DNA of 64,000 bases from Gordionus sp. m RMFG-2023 (taxonomy: Eukaryota; Nematomorpha; Gordioida; Chordodea; Parachordodidae): NCBI RefSeq assembly GCF_954871325.1, contig NC_088775.1, positions 15,415,561 through 15,479,560 on the forward strand, in the 5' to 3' direction. Below are positions 1 to 10,984 of the stretch, piece by piece. The notes under the pieces were generated by a model. The model was given only the letters and a program-made list of their open reading frames with translations, did not search any database and was not told where the DNA came from. The stretch's first letter is position 1, and each line of letters begins with the position of its first letter. A program made the position numbers and the translations under genes.

Positions 1-740
1 CTAAATTAGATAATCTGACTTATGATTCTGATATTGAATTTTGATAAATTTTTTAATTAAATTTTAAAAAGTTTGTAACATTTTTCCCATATCCTTATAT
101 TTAGTAATTTGGACAATTTTATTTTTTCTTTCATTTAAAAAATTTTAAATCTTAATTATTAGAAAAAAATTCATATAAGGCTTCATAAATTTATGTTTTC
201 ATATTTTAAACTGTTAAGACCTAATGATTGTTTTTTTTTAAATAATAAAAAAAATTACATAAATAATTCTTATAAACACCTACCTTTAGAATTTGTATTT
301 TTATCCTTGAATACTTTCCAACAAATATAAGGCAATTCATCTAGGTAAAATTATAGAGGGAGATGAGATATTATTTTTCAACATAAAATACAAAACATTA
401 TTAAATTTTATTTGAAAGGTACCAAGTTTTTTAATTCTATTAAATAAATTTATAAGTAAATTCTCTCTATAAAAATGAACTTTGTTCATAAGAATAGTAA
501 AAATAGGGGTGTTAACATTTTTTGTGCATCACGAATTTCTGTTCAAAAACAATGGAAAACCCTCTAAATTCTAAGAGAATGAATGTTGTTAGTAAAAAAA
601 ATATACCTAATTATTATTTGTTTTAGAATTTAATCATAAAAATCTATATTATTTGAATTTCATTAAACCAATGAAACCAAATTAATTTTTTTTTATAATT
701 AAATCCTCCAACTAAGATTGATTTATTTTTCTACTTTTTA
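1..740. other. AT-rich non-coding stretch
   Basis: No open frame, repeat or RNA signal that I can support. It lies downstream of the minus-strand sirtuin and may be intron or 3' flank of that gene. Confidence 0.5.
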
Positions 741-841
741 GCAGCACTGATGCCATGCATTATAAAATATTGACAACCCTGGATATATTATGCAGAGAAA
801 TCTGCATGGCTTTAGCCCAGCTTAAAATGTGACGTCTGGAA
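741..841 (-). pseudogene. possible relic of the last SIRT4 exon
   Basis: On the minus strand a CCAG acceptor-like site is followed by a short frame reading RHILSWAKAMQISLHNIS. From memory this resembles the SIRT4 C-terminal stretch RFILTAWEKKLPIAILNIG (R, I-L, W, K, I and N-I line up). The frame needed does not match the phase-0 donor of the exon upstream at 916, and the frame closes soon afterwards. Either this exon has decayed, or the real last exon lies beyond the left edge of the window and the likeness is chance. Confidence 0.22.
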
Positions 842-915
842 TAATAGAGGACCATAAATTTTTACAGATCAGAACTGTTGTTAAATATTTAGACTAATAT
901 TTTTATGCAACTCAC

Positions 916-1659
916 AGTCAAAGATGATCCCAAAACTAGTAGATAATCAGATTCCTTAATCCAGGCATCAACTTTTTGTATGACTTGAGGCTTGACATTT
1001 TCACCTATGAAAACAACTTCAGGTTTCAAGTAATCACTTCCACAATGAGTACAGGATGGAGCAATAAATCTTTCAGCATCATTTTCAGTTGTGTGTGTGT
1101 ATGCATCAGAGGATTTAGATAAAATTAAAAATTATTGTTCTTGCAAAATTTTGCGTGAATATTGGGAACCGCATTTTAAACAGATAACTCTTTGAAAGTT
1201 GCCATGAAGTTGTATCATGCTTTCTTCATCCATCCCAGCTTTTTGGTGGAGATCATCCACATTTTGTGTTATCAAAAATTTTAAAAGGTCAATTTTTCTC
1301 CATCTAGCCAAAACTTTATGACTTATATTTGGATTTTTAGAATTATATATCATGTAGCCTAAGTAATGCCTGGCCCAAAATTTTTTCCTGAAAAAAGGAT
1401 CATGATAAAATTCTTGAAATGTAACTGGTAATCTAATTTTGAGGTTATTACTTTTTTCATAAACTCCAGTTTTAGGAGATCTGTAGTCAGGGATATCACT
1501 CTCAGTTGAAATCCCTGCTCCTGTTAAGGTCATTAACTTTTGGTTTTTGTTTTGATCAAAAAATGTCAATAATTTATTAACTGAGTTTTTCCCAAGTGGT
1601 TCAGAATGAGGAACATATTTATTGTTTTTGGAGATGTATGATAGATGTTTTCTGACCAA
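916..1659 (-). CDS. SIRT4: SIRT4-like sirtuin, large exon interrupted by one in-frame stop
   Basis: Class II sirtuin, expected to be a mitochondrial NAD-dependent deacylase or ADP-ribosyltransferase. Reading the minus strand, 1659-1135 encodes the NAD-binding GAGISTESDIPDYRS, the FWARHYLGY block, ITQNVDDLHQKAG, the catalytic His in QLHG and the first zinc pair CLKC. After a TAA at 1134-1132 the same frame continues without a shift for 72 codons, with the second zinc pair CTHC, LKPEVVFIG and LLVLGSSLT. It ends at 916 on a good donor (GTGAGT at 915-910). No in-frame ATG precedes the homology, so the start and mitochondrial presequence must sit in an upstream exon. Acceptor candidates are the AG dinucleotides just above 1645-1662. 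The C-terminal ~45 residues are missing or decayed. The TAA makes this a pseudogene, a null allele or a sequence error; no GT-AG pair removes it. Family assignment is strong, functionality is doubtful. Confidence 0.85.
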
Positions 1660-1920
1660 AGGTTTATCAAGCTTTATTTTAAAGAAATGATAGCATGTAG
1701 ATTAGGTTGGATAAAAAGTTATTTAATCATTGTATAAAATAAATTAACCCAATAATATATATGGCCATAAATATATATAAATTAGGGAATTATATATCAT
1801 GATAATTAAAATTCTCAAAAAAATAAATATAACCTTAATTTGCTTTAGTGGTAAAAAGAATACCATAAACATTTAATAGATACAAATATGGTAAAAAGTA
1901 TCATAGGAAATGTTTAAATC
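1660..1920. other. AT-rich flank of the sirtuin exon
   Basis: No coding signal. An upstream intron of the sirtuin gene would start here on the minus strand. Confidence 0.35.
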
Positions 1921-2080
1921 TTCTTATCTTATCTAGAACGTTGGTCATGGACCTGCCCAAAATGAGCGAACGTGAATTACTATAGAGGCCCTATCCTCCA
2001 TAATAATTATGCCGATTTTTTCCTCAAGGATACCAACAAACCTTGTAACCCAGGTATAATTATTAAGAGGAGTGGAACTC
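1921..2080 (-). repeat. dispersed ~160-bp repeat with AAGAT tail, copy 1
   Basis: Nearly the whole stretch matches the reverse complement of 9311-9471. Shared blocks include GACCTGCCCAAAATGAGC and GATACCAACAAACCTTGTA. In both copies one end carries a run of the pentamer AAGAT, which suggests a SINE-like or other short element with a simple-repeat tail. No A or B box is convincing, so the class is open. Confidence 0.6.
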
Positions 2081-2181
2081 ACCCAATCCAATAATAATAA
2101 TAGCGTAGGGAATAAGATTATGAGCATATTTAAAAGGAAAAAATAGTAGTACTGTATCATCCAATACAAATTATTAGTCAT

Positions 2182-2879
2182 TAGTTAATTATCTAAAATT
2201 ATTTTTTTATAGTTAGTCTTAATTTTTATTATGATTATTAAATTTTATTTAGTTTATATCAGAAGCATAAAATAACATAAGATTTTTTTTTATAAAGCGT
2301 AAAAACAGATGTTTTACCGAATACTCAAATGATGCTAATTGTACTAGACAGCTAAAAAGGGACAAGTCTATATAATTTTAGATTGATTAAATTACAAATA
2401 TAATCATATATGACGTATTGTCTATATTTAATATAAAACATATCAGTATAATTGGGTCATTAAATTTATGTATTTATTATTTTATATGGTAAATTCATAA
2501 AAGATTTTGGACAATATTTGTATATTTTAATTTTATAATAATTGGTTGAAGATTGTGCTAAAATATTCACCGTGGTAAATTAAGTTATTTGAACAAGTAA
2601 TTTGAGCGGACAATTGCAAAGTATTTTGTATGATTTTAATGCTTCATACATTTTAAAAAATCATTGGATAAAAGGAAAAAGCCGTATTGTTTTTCAGTGA
2701 TAATGAAGTTGTTTATAACCATTCTCAACGAATTTACAAAACTCTTTAAGCTCTTCAGTGCTGACAGTATATGTTGAAAAGTAATTGTAGACTTTCATAA
2801 CAAAACCTTCCAAATCTATTTGTAGATCTTAAAATCCAAACTGAATGTCATTATGCAATATATAGACAGATAAACCCAC
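2182..2879. other. non-coding AT-rich DNA
   Basis: No gene or repeat recognised up to the left end of the TIR element at 2880. Confidence 0.4.
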
Positions 2880-2885
2880 TAGTGT

Positions 2886-2998
2886 TGTTAGACCCCGAGC
2901 ACAGACCCGGAGTTCAGACCCAAGGTTCAGACCCGGAGTCCAGACTCGGGGTTCAGCTCCGGGGTCCAGACCTGGGATTCAGACCCGGGTTACAAATG
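2886..2998 (+). repeat. GC-rich minisatellite, ~14-bp unit
   Basis: About seven imperfect repeats of a unit like TTCAGACCCGGGG, strikingly GC-rich against the surroundings. It lies just inside the left end of the TIR element. A related stretch occurs inside the right end near 4880-4915. Confidence 0.75.
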
Positions 2999-3011
2999 TG
3001 TGTATATTTTT

Positions 3012-3690
3012 AGATAAAACTTAATTTGATTCTCTATCGTTGTACGTTAAGAAATTTTTAAAAAAATTTGAGTGTTTTTTATTTTTGGCGCCATATTTTT
3101 AACGGTCAATAGCTGGAAAACGGTAATGGTACAAATCGAGTTTGAAACGGTAGAAATCGGTACAAATCAGGCACAAATCCATCCCGTTTTAAAAATTTGA
3201 AAAATGTCAAAATTTGAATATCGGGGGGCTAATTTTAAGCTATAATATAAGGTTTAAAATTTGATTTCCGAAATAAATATTGGAGATAAAACTTAATTTG
3301 AGGCATCATTAGGAAGCGAAAAAATTCTCTATCGTTGTACGTTAAATTTAAAAAAAAAATTTGAGTGTTTTTTATTTTTGGCGCCATATTTTTAACGGTC
3401 AATAGCTGGAAAACGGTAATGGTACAAATCGAGTTTGAAACGGTAGAAATCGGTACAAATCAGGCACAAATCAATCCCGTTTTAAAAATTTGAATATCGA
3501 GGGGCTAACTGGTTTAAAATTTGATTTCCGAAATAAATATTGGAGATGAAACTTAATTTGAGGCATCATTAGGAAGCGAAAAAATTCTCTATCGTTGTAC
3601 GTTAAATTTAAAAAAAAAATTTGAGTGTTTTTTATTTTTGGTGCCATATTTTTAACGGTCAATCGCTGGAAAAAAGGTAATGGTACAAAT
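3012..3690 (+). repeat. tandem array, ~260-272-bp unit, 2.6 copies
   Basis: Units start at about 3012, 3284 and 3544 with AGATAAAACTTAATTTG, and each contains TTTGGCGCCATATTTTTAAC. The second and third units carry an extra GAGGCATCATTAGGAAGCG block that the first lacks. Short TGGTACAAATCG motifs continue, degenerate, to about 3850. Confidence 0.85.
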
Positions 3691-3899
3691 CAAACTGAAA
3701 ACTGTACAAATCATTTCCTATCAACTTATACACTTTTTATTTTTAAATTCAAAAGTTGGAGGGCTGTCGTTAAGTTGGCCCCCCATTTTGTTCTTTGATT
3801 TGGTGATGGTACAAATCGAACTGAAAACGGCACAAATGAGTCTAACTGATAAACTATAAAATCCAAAAGTGAGGGGCCAACTTTACGGACCTTATAAAA

Positions 3900-4375
3900 T
3901 CTTTAATTTACACTTTTTATAAAAAAATAGAATAATAAACTTAATTTCAAAATTTTTTAAAAATAATTAGTTTTAATTTTAAAATTATTATTTTCTTAAA
4001 AATAATTATCTAAGTAATTTTAAAAAAATAATAATTAATAAACAACTTCAAAAATATAAAAAAACATACTTAATTTTAATTATAAAATTATTATTTTCTT
4101 AAAAAAATTATCTAAGTAAATAACTAAAAAAATAAAATAATAAACTTAACCTCAAAAATATAGAAAAATTAATTATTATATTTTTAAAATGATTATTTTC
4201 TTAAAAAATTATGTAAATAAATAACTAAAATAATAATAATTAATAAACAAACTTCGAAAATATAAAAATACTTACTTAATTTTAATTTAAAAATTTTTAT
4301 TTTCTTAAAAAAATTTTCTAAGTAGATAACTAAAAAAATCATAATTAATAAACAACTTCAAAAATATAAAAAAAA
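3900..4375 (+). repeat. AT-rich tandem array, ~103-bp unit, about 4 copies
   Basis: The marker TTATTTTCTTAAAA recurs at about 3987, 4091, 4193 and 4298, each followed by a TCTAAGTAAATAACTAAAA-like block and AACTTCAAAAATAT. It is internal to the TIR element. Confidence 0.65.
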
Positions 4376-4973
4376 CGCATCATGATGGTACTTTGCCATT
4401 TTTCATCACAAATTATAAATTTACAATATAATTTCTTTTTATTATTTACATGCATGACATTTAATTTTTATTTTTTGTCCATATTTAATTATATTATTTA
4501 TAAAAATAAAATTTAAAATTTTTATTTTACTCCTTATATTGTATATTTAAAAAAAATAATATCAATATTACTCGTTTCACTTCACTGTAATCGGAAATTA
4601 TGTAGGGGATTTGTTTATAAAAAAAAATATATATAGTTAAAAGAAAGTAAAATAAAAATTAATTATATTTAAATAGATTCTGACCTTGCCGGCAAATTTT
4701 TTTAAAAAATAATTATGGTTCGGGCCGGAAAACATTTTAATCAAAAGACCCCAAATTTAAACAAATATTTAAATGGTAAGAAAATGAGATTAAAAGCTTT
4801 ATTAATTTCGAATGTATAATATTTAATTTAAGATTAGAAAAATGAGATTTATTTTTTCTTACTTTTCATTTATCTGAGCCCCAGGTGTAATCCATAGGTG
4901 GGTCTGAACTCCGGGTCGGCATGAGCATATAAAAGGCTCGTAAATTTTACGACCAAGCAAATTAACAACACTA

Positions 4974-5984
4974 CAACCCACTTCGATTTATACTTTAATC
5001 CGGATTTTTTTAATTTGTAGATGACATTATCTAAAGCTTGTTGTCTTAACCAAAATTTATATTACAATTGGCTCCAGAAAAGGCTAACAGTTTAGATGTT
5101 AGATTATTTTTGTCCATAACTGATTATATATAATTAACGTATCTAACGTTTCATTTATAGCTAAGCGATTGTAAATATATAATTGTAACATTGATGCAGG
5201 TTTCTTTATTATAACACTGAATCAAAATGTGAAATATTTTTAGATTTCATGAATGCTTGTATTTGTTGAAATGGAAATAATATGTTTTTGAAATATTTTC
5301 TAAACCATAATATAAAGAAAGATATAATTTTTATGATCAAAATACGAGTGATTGACCCGATAGTGGAAAATTTTTTTTGTTTTAAAAAATATTTAAATCG
5401 GAATTATTTTAAAAAAGAGGAAATATTAATAGAAAATTAAAATAGATATTGGGCATGTTTTTAACATCTATAATGAAGAGTATGCCCGGTAAGCCTATAT
5501 GCAGCTCATGATAATTTTATTACAAATATAAAATATATAAAATCCAACATCAGTAGTGTTATCCACCAACATTTAAGGAAAAACAAATACTTAGTGATGA
5601 AAATAATAGGATTTCTTCCTATGAGTTGCCTAACCTATCCTAATTTGCAGGCAGTAAAAAATAAAAATATTTTACCGGAAATAACAATACTTTCGAAAGT
5701 CTAGGAAAGGGCTACATACTACGAGAGGCTAAAAAATAATATTAAAAATAAAAATAAGAAAAAAGATGATTAATAAGAAAAAGATTTTTTTTTATTATAA
5801 TATAATAAGAGAAATTTTAAGATATTTATCAAAAATTTTATTTTTATTCCTTGATAATTAGCAGTTCTAATTTAATTTTTTTATATTCATTTTTTCAAAT
5901 TAAATTTTTGGTTATGATTTTATATAAATTGATATTACTGGAATAAGAATCAAACGATGAATATAGCTAAGCTGTGATGCATTA
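4974..5984. other. non-coding, isolated satellite-like fragment near 5060
   Basis: No gene. A single block CAGAAAAGGCTAACAG near 5070 resembles the unit of the ~122-bp satellite that follows. Confidence 0.35.
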
Positions 5985-6480
5985 TTTCTCGTCATCGGTC
6001 CAAAAAATTATTTTTTTGTCGCTTATAGTTTCATAGAAAAGGCTAACATTTTAAATATAATTTTAAATTATATTATATTATATCACTGTAATGTGAATCC
6101 AAAAATGCTTAGTATTTTTTTTCTCATTCGGTACGGAATTTTATTTTTTGTCCCAAATACAATAAGGCGAAACTCTTAAACATAATTTCAAATATTATAT
6201 AATCATTGAACTCATAATTAAATTGAGAATCCAAAAATGCTTAGATGTGTTATTTTTCGTTTTCGGTTCGAAAATTTATTTTTTTTGTCATTCAAGCGGA
6301 AAAGGCTATCTTCAAATATTATTTTATCATTGAACTTAGGATTAGATTGCGATTCTATATTAGATGTATTTTTTTCGATTTCGGTTCAAAAATATTTTTT
6401 GGTTACAAACATATTCAGGGGAAACTAACATCTTAATTATAATTTTAAATATTATTATATCATTGAACTCAGATAATTCT
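5985..6480 (+). repeat. satellite, ~122-bp unit, about 4 diverged copies
   Basis: The marker GAATCCAAAAATGCTTAG occurs at about 6107 and 6230, with degenerate equivalents near 5985 and 6351. Each unit also has a TTTCGGTTCGAAAA-like block, a GGAAAAGGCTAACAT-like block and ATCATTGAACTCA. Several short overlapping open frames here are products of the repeat and not genes. Confidence 0.7.
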
Positions 6481-7100
6481 CTTACAATAAAATTTAAAAA
6501 TGGATCTCTACTGAAGATTGGACGCATTTGTATCACTAGCTTTGCCGGCAAGTTTCTAGTCTAAATTATTATTATTTTTCCCAGGTTTGTTTTAAACTTA
6601 GAGACTAAACATTTATATAACAAACTCAACTGTTTTACATGTAACTTTAAATCAACCCTATCGGGGAAAGGCATAATATTATTAAATTTGTAAGTAATTA
6701 TATGTGTCGTATTGGGATATGGAATATATGGAATTTCGGAATCTTGCAAATTTACATCAAATTACTTGAGGGCCGTTTTTAAATCTGATCTTACCGGAAA
6801 TTTTTAGTATGTTAAGACTATCTACCCTGATAAAATTCAGATAATTATCGCCATAAACGTTTTTGTATTTTTTCTCATATTTATATTAAAGAACTCATAT
6901 TATAAAACGGATATAAATTAAATATAATTTCAACAGTTTTGTACAAAATTTAAAATTTAGGATGTGGTTACTCTGTAAATGTTGGAATGCATTTCGGTCA
7001 AATAAGATTTTAAAAATTGCTCTCAACAAATGATCAAAAATTGAAAGATTCAGAATCACAATATATTATACATAACAATATTCCCTTAAATCTAGTTTTT
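6481..7100. other. non-coding AT-rich DNA
   Basis: No coding or RNA signal. Two short blocks (around 6540 and 6785) resemble the CTTGCCGGCAAATTTTT sequence near 4686 inside the TIR element. Confidence 0.35.
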
Positions 7101-7102
7101 TA

Positions 7103-7920
7103 GGGATCCAAACCGAAACGAATATCGGTTCGGTTCAGATTCGGATAAAAATAACGGTTTAAGGTTCAGGTTCGGTTCGCAAAAAATAAAAATATCGGTT
7201 CGGTTCGAACCTCTAAAAACCGGTTTGAACACTTTTTTATTCAAACCTACTTTAGGATTATGTATAAGGAATTTTTTTTTTATTTCATAATTAAAATAAA
7301 AATCTTCATTTTTATTAATTGCACATTATAAAATAATATATAATTTATAAATATAACAAATAAATATATCAATGAATAATTTTAATATGAACAATTATTT
7401 AAAATTTTTTTATTAAGCCGCACAATTAATATATTTTCAAAATTCGTCTCACTCAAATTACATCTATAAGGAGATAATATAAATTTAATTGTTGAAAAAC
7501 ATCTTTCCACACTAACTTTGGTAACTGGCACTGCCAGTATGATATCACATTTGATGTGTCATTTATAATACTATATGTAAATAATCTAGGCATTATAATT
7601 TATAAGCTTAAAATATTTAAAAAAATGTTGTAAAATGGCAATATACTAAAGTTTATAAAAATTATGACTGACGTTTATCAATCAAATGTGATTGAAATAA
7701 TCTTTAAAACAATTTGAATATAATTAAAATTTTTGCAATATACTACAAGTAATAACTTACACATTATTTTATAAGCATAAAATTATGAGACTCGAACCCA
7801 TTCAGAGGCATTTTAGAGGTTCTGTTCAGGTTAGGCTAGAATTTTTTTAGAGGTTTAGGTTTGATAAAAAATACCGGTTTTTAGCTATTACGGTTCGATT
7901 CAGGTTCGGTTTCTGGTTTT
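7103..7920 (-). mobile_element. hAT transposon relic with GGTTCGGTTC-rich ends
   Basis: Both ends are rich in CGGTTCGGTT motifs arranged as degenerate inverted repeats. The internal part is an inverted copy of 25110-25812. On the minus strand, about 7545-7413 is an uninterrupted frame encoding ILAVPVTKVSVERCFSTIKF and continuing to ILIVRLN, which is the C-terminal dimerisation domain of hAT transposases. The rest of the transposase is gone. Confidence 0.65.
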
Positions 7921-8407
7921 TTTAATTAAATTTTTTTTAATTATATTTGGGCACTTTTATGATTAAGATTTCATGAAAATGCTACTATATAAACATAAAT
8001 GTTAATAAATCAAGGGATAATTTATAGCAATTAAATTATGTCTAATGTATTATTTTAAATAACGAATTTTTTTTTATTATTCACTTATTATAATTTTACA
8101 AAAAATATTTATATAAATTTAATTTTTTAAAGAATTATTTTATCTGTAAAAATACTAAATATATTAAAAACTTAAATTTATATTATAATCCACAAGGTGG
8201 CTAGCCTTAACAATTATACAATTTTTTAAAAAAAAAATGCTTTTTGGTTGCTTTCTAAATTTGTTTCAAAATTTTTAAATCTTGAAAAATTTTAAAATTT
8301 TAAAGATAACTAACGTTGAAGTTATAAAAGTTTTACAAAATATAAAAAATATTTTGGACACATTTTTTAATTTCCATTTATAAAAAATCTATCACATGTT
8401 TATCTTT
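7921..8407. other. non-coding AT-rich DNA
   Basis: Nothing supported between the hAT relic and the LINE tail. Confidence 0.35.
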
Positions 8408-8990
8408 ACGTGATACGTGATATATAGCGCTTATGCCCTCTAGTGTTGAAATGAAACAGAGCTACGCTAGGTCTCATTTCCATCTTATAGGAACTAATTT
8501 AATTTGGGTATAAAAGTCAAAATATGAGGAGCCCTCCACACGTTTGTGGGCAAGCCGCACGTACTTGTAGGCGCAACATTTCGAAAAACATTAAACCTCT
8601 ATAGGCTTATTTAAAAGGGAATGGGACAAAAAAGAGCCTATACCCTAGAACTTCAGTGAAAGTTAATTACATTACGGTGGGTTGAGGACAATTATAAATT
8701 AAAAATCTTTACTATATTAGAACAATTTTTAGTAAGGAAATGCAAAAGAATACTTATAAGAGGATTTGAATGTTTGTTGATATTGGAAATATTTGATAAT
8801 AATGAGTTTAAATTTTTGAAATTTATTACGATAGGAAATATAAGATAGGGATTATTAGATAATAATAGTGAACATTGAATTCTGAGATGTATTTTATTCT
8901 TATTAGAGGTAACTTCTTGATGCGAAACAGCTTTTTAATGGAACTTTTATTGTTATTTAGTTTAATGAATTGTTTCATGTCAAGCTTCAA
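8408..8990 (-). mobile_element. 5'-truncated 3' tail of the RTE-like LINE
   Basis: Matches the 3' end of the LINE at 37026-40795 in the same orientation. The terminal ACGTGATACGTGA and GGAGCCCTCCACACGTTTGT blocks match 37026-37290. The block around 8905-8980 matches 37978-38070 at the end of the reverse transcriptase frame. This copy is shorter in between by several hundred bases, so it carries an internal deletion or represents a shorter 3' UTR. The ACGTGAT tandem at the very 3' end fits RTE-type tails. Confidence 0.75.
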
Positions 8991-9310
8991 AAATTTCCGA
9001 ATTATTTTTATCAGTCCGATTCATTTATCTTTCTTTTGTCATCAAACTATTTAGCGTCAAATGGCAAATTTATTTTTCTCAAATTTATCATTAAAATATT
9101 TTACATCATCCCAAATGGCGAAGATTTTCCGGTTCATCTTTTGGAAGAATATAACCTAACAAATGAAATGGAATTTTGATGTCTATGGATTCTAATATTC
9201 TTAACTCATTCCTTATCATGAATATAACTATTCAAGATTAAAAAAACAAATAAGAAATATATGTCTTTATATTATTAATTAAATTACAATTACAATATCG
9301 GAAAGGATAA

Positions 9311-9471
9311 GTTCCACTCATTTAGTTAAACTACAACGGGGTACAAGGTTTGTTGGTATCCTTGAGAAAAAAATCGGCATAATTTTATGAAGGGTGGGCC
9401 TTCATAAAATTCAAGTTTGCTCATTTTGGGCAGGTCTATGACCAACGTGCAAGATAAGATAAGATAAGATT
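9311..9471 (+). repeat. dispersed ~160-bp repeat with AAGAT tail, copy 2
   Basis: Inverted copy of 1921-2080, ending in four to five AAGAT pentamers (about 9450-9471). It begins with GTTCCACTC, as does the complement of the other copy. Confidence 0.6.
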
Positions 9472-9472
9472 T

Positions 9473-9690
9473 AAATATATATTTTTCTAGAAAATTGTAA
9501 AAGAACAATATTAGCAATATTCTCAACACCTTAAAGGCAAAAGTAATTGTTTTAATTGAAATATTTTACATAATTAATATTTACATATATATTTTTCTAG
9601 AAAATTGTAAAATAAAGAACAATATTAGCAATATTCTCAACTTAGTATTAGCAAATATTTTTCTGAACCTTAAAGGCAATGGTAATTAGT
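9473..9690 (+). repeat. tandem duplication, ~110-bp unit
   Basis: ATATATATTTTTCTAGAAAA, followed by AACAATATTAGCAATATTCT and later CCTTAAAGGCAA, occurs twice with a 110-bp offset. The second unit has a small internal insertion. Confidence 0.75.
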
Positions 9691-9778
9691 TTTATTGATG
9701 TGATTTATTATTTTCTAGATATTTGCAAGTATTTGACTGCAAGAAGAGGAAGTATTTTACAAAATAATATGAAATATT

Positions 9779-10150
9779 ATCTTTTAAATTTTATTATAAA
9801 TAGTTAATCAAAATTTTGTTAATATATTTTCTTTAAATTTTATTATAAATAGTTAATCAAAATTTTGTTAATATATTTTCTTTTAAATTTTATTATAAAT
9901 AGTTAATCAAAATTTTGTTAATATATTTTCTTTTAAATTTTATTATAAATAGTTAATCAAAATTTTGTTAATATATTATCTTTTAAATTTTATTATAGTT
10001 AATCAAAATTTTATTAATATATTTTCTTTTAAATTTTATTATAAATAGTTAATCAAAATTTTATTAATATATTATCTTTTAAATTTTATTATAGTTAATC
10101 AAAATTTTATTAATATATTTCTTTTAAATTTTATTATAAATAGTTCAAAA
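9779..10150 (+). repeat. AT-rich satellite, ~46-51-bp unit, 8 copies
   Basis: Eight head-to-tail units with the core AAATTTTATTATAAATAGTT followed by AATCAAAATTTTGTTAATAT. Two units lack an AAAT step and are 4-5 bp shorter. Units 5-8 share ATTAATAT where units 1-4 have GTTAATAT, so the array has grown in blocks. Confidence 0.9.
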
Positions 10151-10185
10151 TTTTTTATATTTTCCTTAAGCATCATTGGGAAGAA

Positions 10186-10461
10186 ATGAAGAGATTGTTG
10201 TGCCTTCTTTGATAAATCATGCACAAGAAGACTGAGAGGATGATCTCCTTGTTTTACCATTTTTGGATGAAAGTTATAGATGAAGAAGTTGTAATCGATA
10301 TCTCCATTGCAGCAGATAGCTCTGTAACTTTACCAATATCAGTTAATAACATTCAATTCTCATATGTAGAACAGCCATATAATTTTATTATTTCCCAAAA
10401 AAAACGTAATTTATTATATTCAAATAAATATCTAAATATCATCATAAATTTGTCTGCATAG
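10186..10461 (+). other. unrecognised coding-like stretch, frame broken
   Basis: The base composition is less AT-rich than its surroundings. One frame reads acidic, protein-like sequence (NEEIVVPSLINHAQED, then DLLVLPFLDES) with a stop between. Another frame reads VVIDISIAADSSVTLPISVN. I recognise no family. It may be a decayed gene or transposon fragment, or chance. Confidence 0.15.
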
Positions 10462-10984
10462 TATATGCTATGTAGTTTTTTTCAATATGTTATAGAGAAT
10501 AGAATCTGTCCATATTATTACTAATTAAATATATTTTATTGATATTTGTAGCTTTTTAAATTTTATTGCCATTTAAATTCAGAATTTTTGAAAATTATAT
10601 ATTAAAATAAAACTTTATTATTCATATTTTTTGTATCATGTCTATCTAAATAAATATATAGAAGGAGATTATTGATAAAAGAAATGTAGAATCTAAAAAT
10701 AATCATTATTTTATTCAAATAATCGATTTCAATTTTTTAACTTAAAACAATCGATTAATTAATTATTAGACTTTTATATGTCTTGGTCAATCATAGGTTT
10801 TAATTAAATAGGTTAATAAATTAAGCCGAAAACCGACAGATGTTCAACCTTAAGTATGATTCGAATAAAAATTATAAAATCTGCCTCTTTCAAAAAATAT
10901 AGAGCTTACAATTTAAATAAATATGTTAGAGTAACAGACCTAATCTAAACAAATTTAAATAGCAATTATAAATATAAATTTTCA

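Larger units (their letters stand above)
2880..4973. mobile_element. hAT-like TIR element (TAGTGTTGTTA family) filled with tandem repeats
   Basis: The left end reads TAGTGTTGTTA and the right end TAACAACACTA, an 11-bp inverted repeat. The flanking octamers AAACCCAC (2872-2879) and CAACCCAC (4974-4981) match at 7 of 8 positions, as expected of a hAT target-site duplication. There is no transposase inside, so the element is non-autonomous. It contains three separate tandem arrays, listed separately. A partial copy of its right third lies at 16050-16605, and related ends occur at 41981, 55368 and 56807. Confidence 0.65.

Noticed and set aside
1132-1134. TAA read as sense through a variant nuclear code
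   Set aside because: The CABIT and LITAF frames end at ordinary TAA and TGA stops where their domains end, and one codon is not evidence for a code change.
6237-6564. Overlapping 62-66-codon frames on both strands
   Set aside because: They are by-products of the ~122-bp satellite units.
9779-10150. Replication origin or centromere signature in the AT satellite
   Set aside because: Only eight units and no supporting motif; a short local array explains it.
10219-10461. 80-codon plus-strand frame as a gene
   Set aside because: Coding-like composition switches frame within the stretch and no family is recognised; listed only as a low-confidence stretch.
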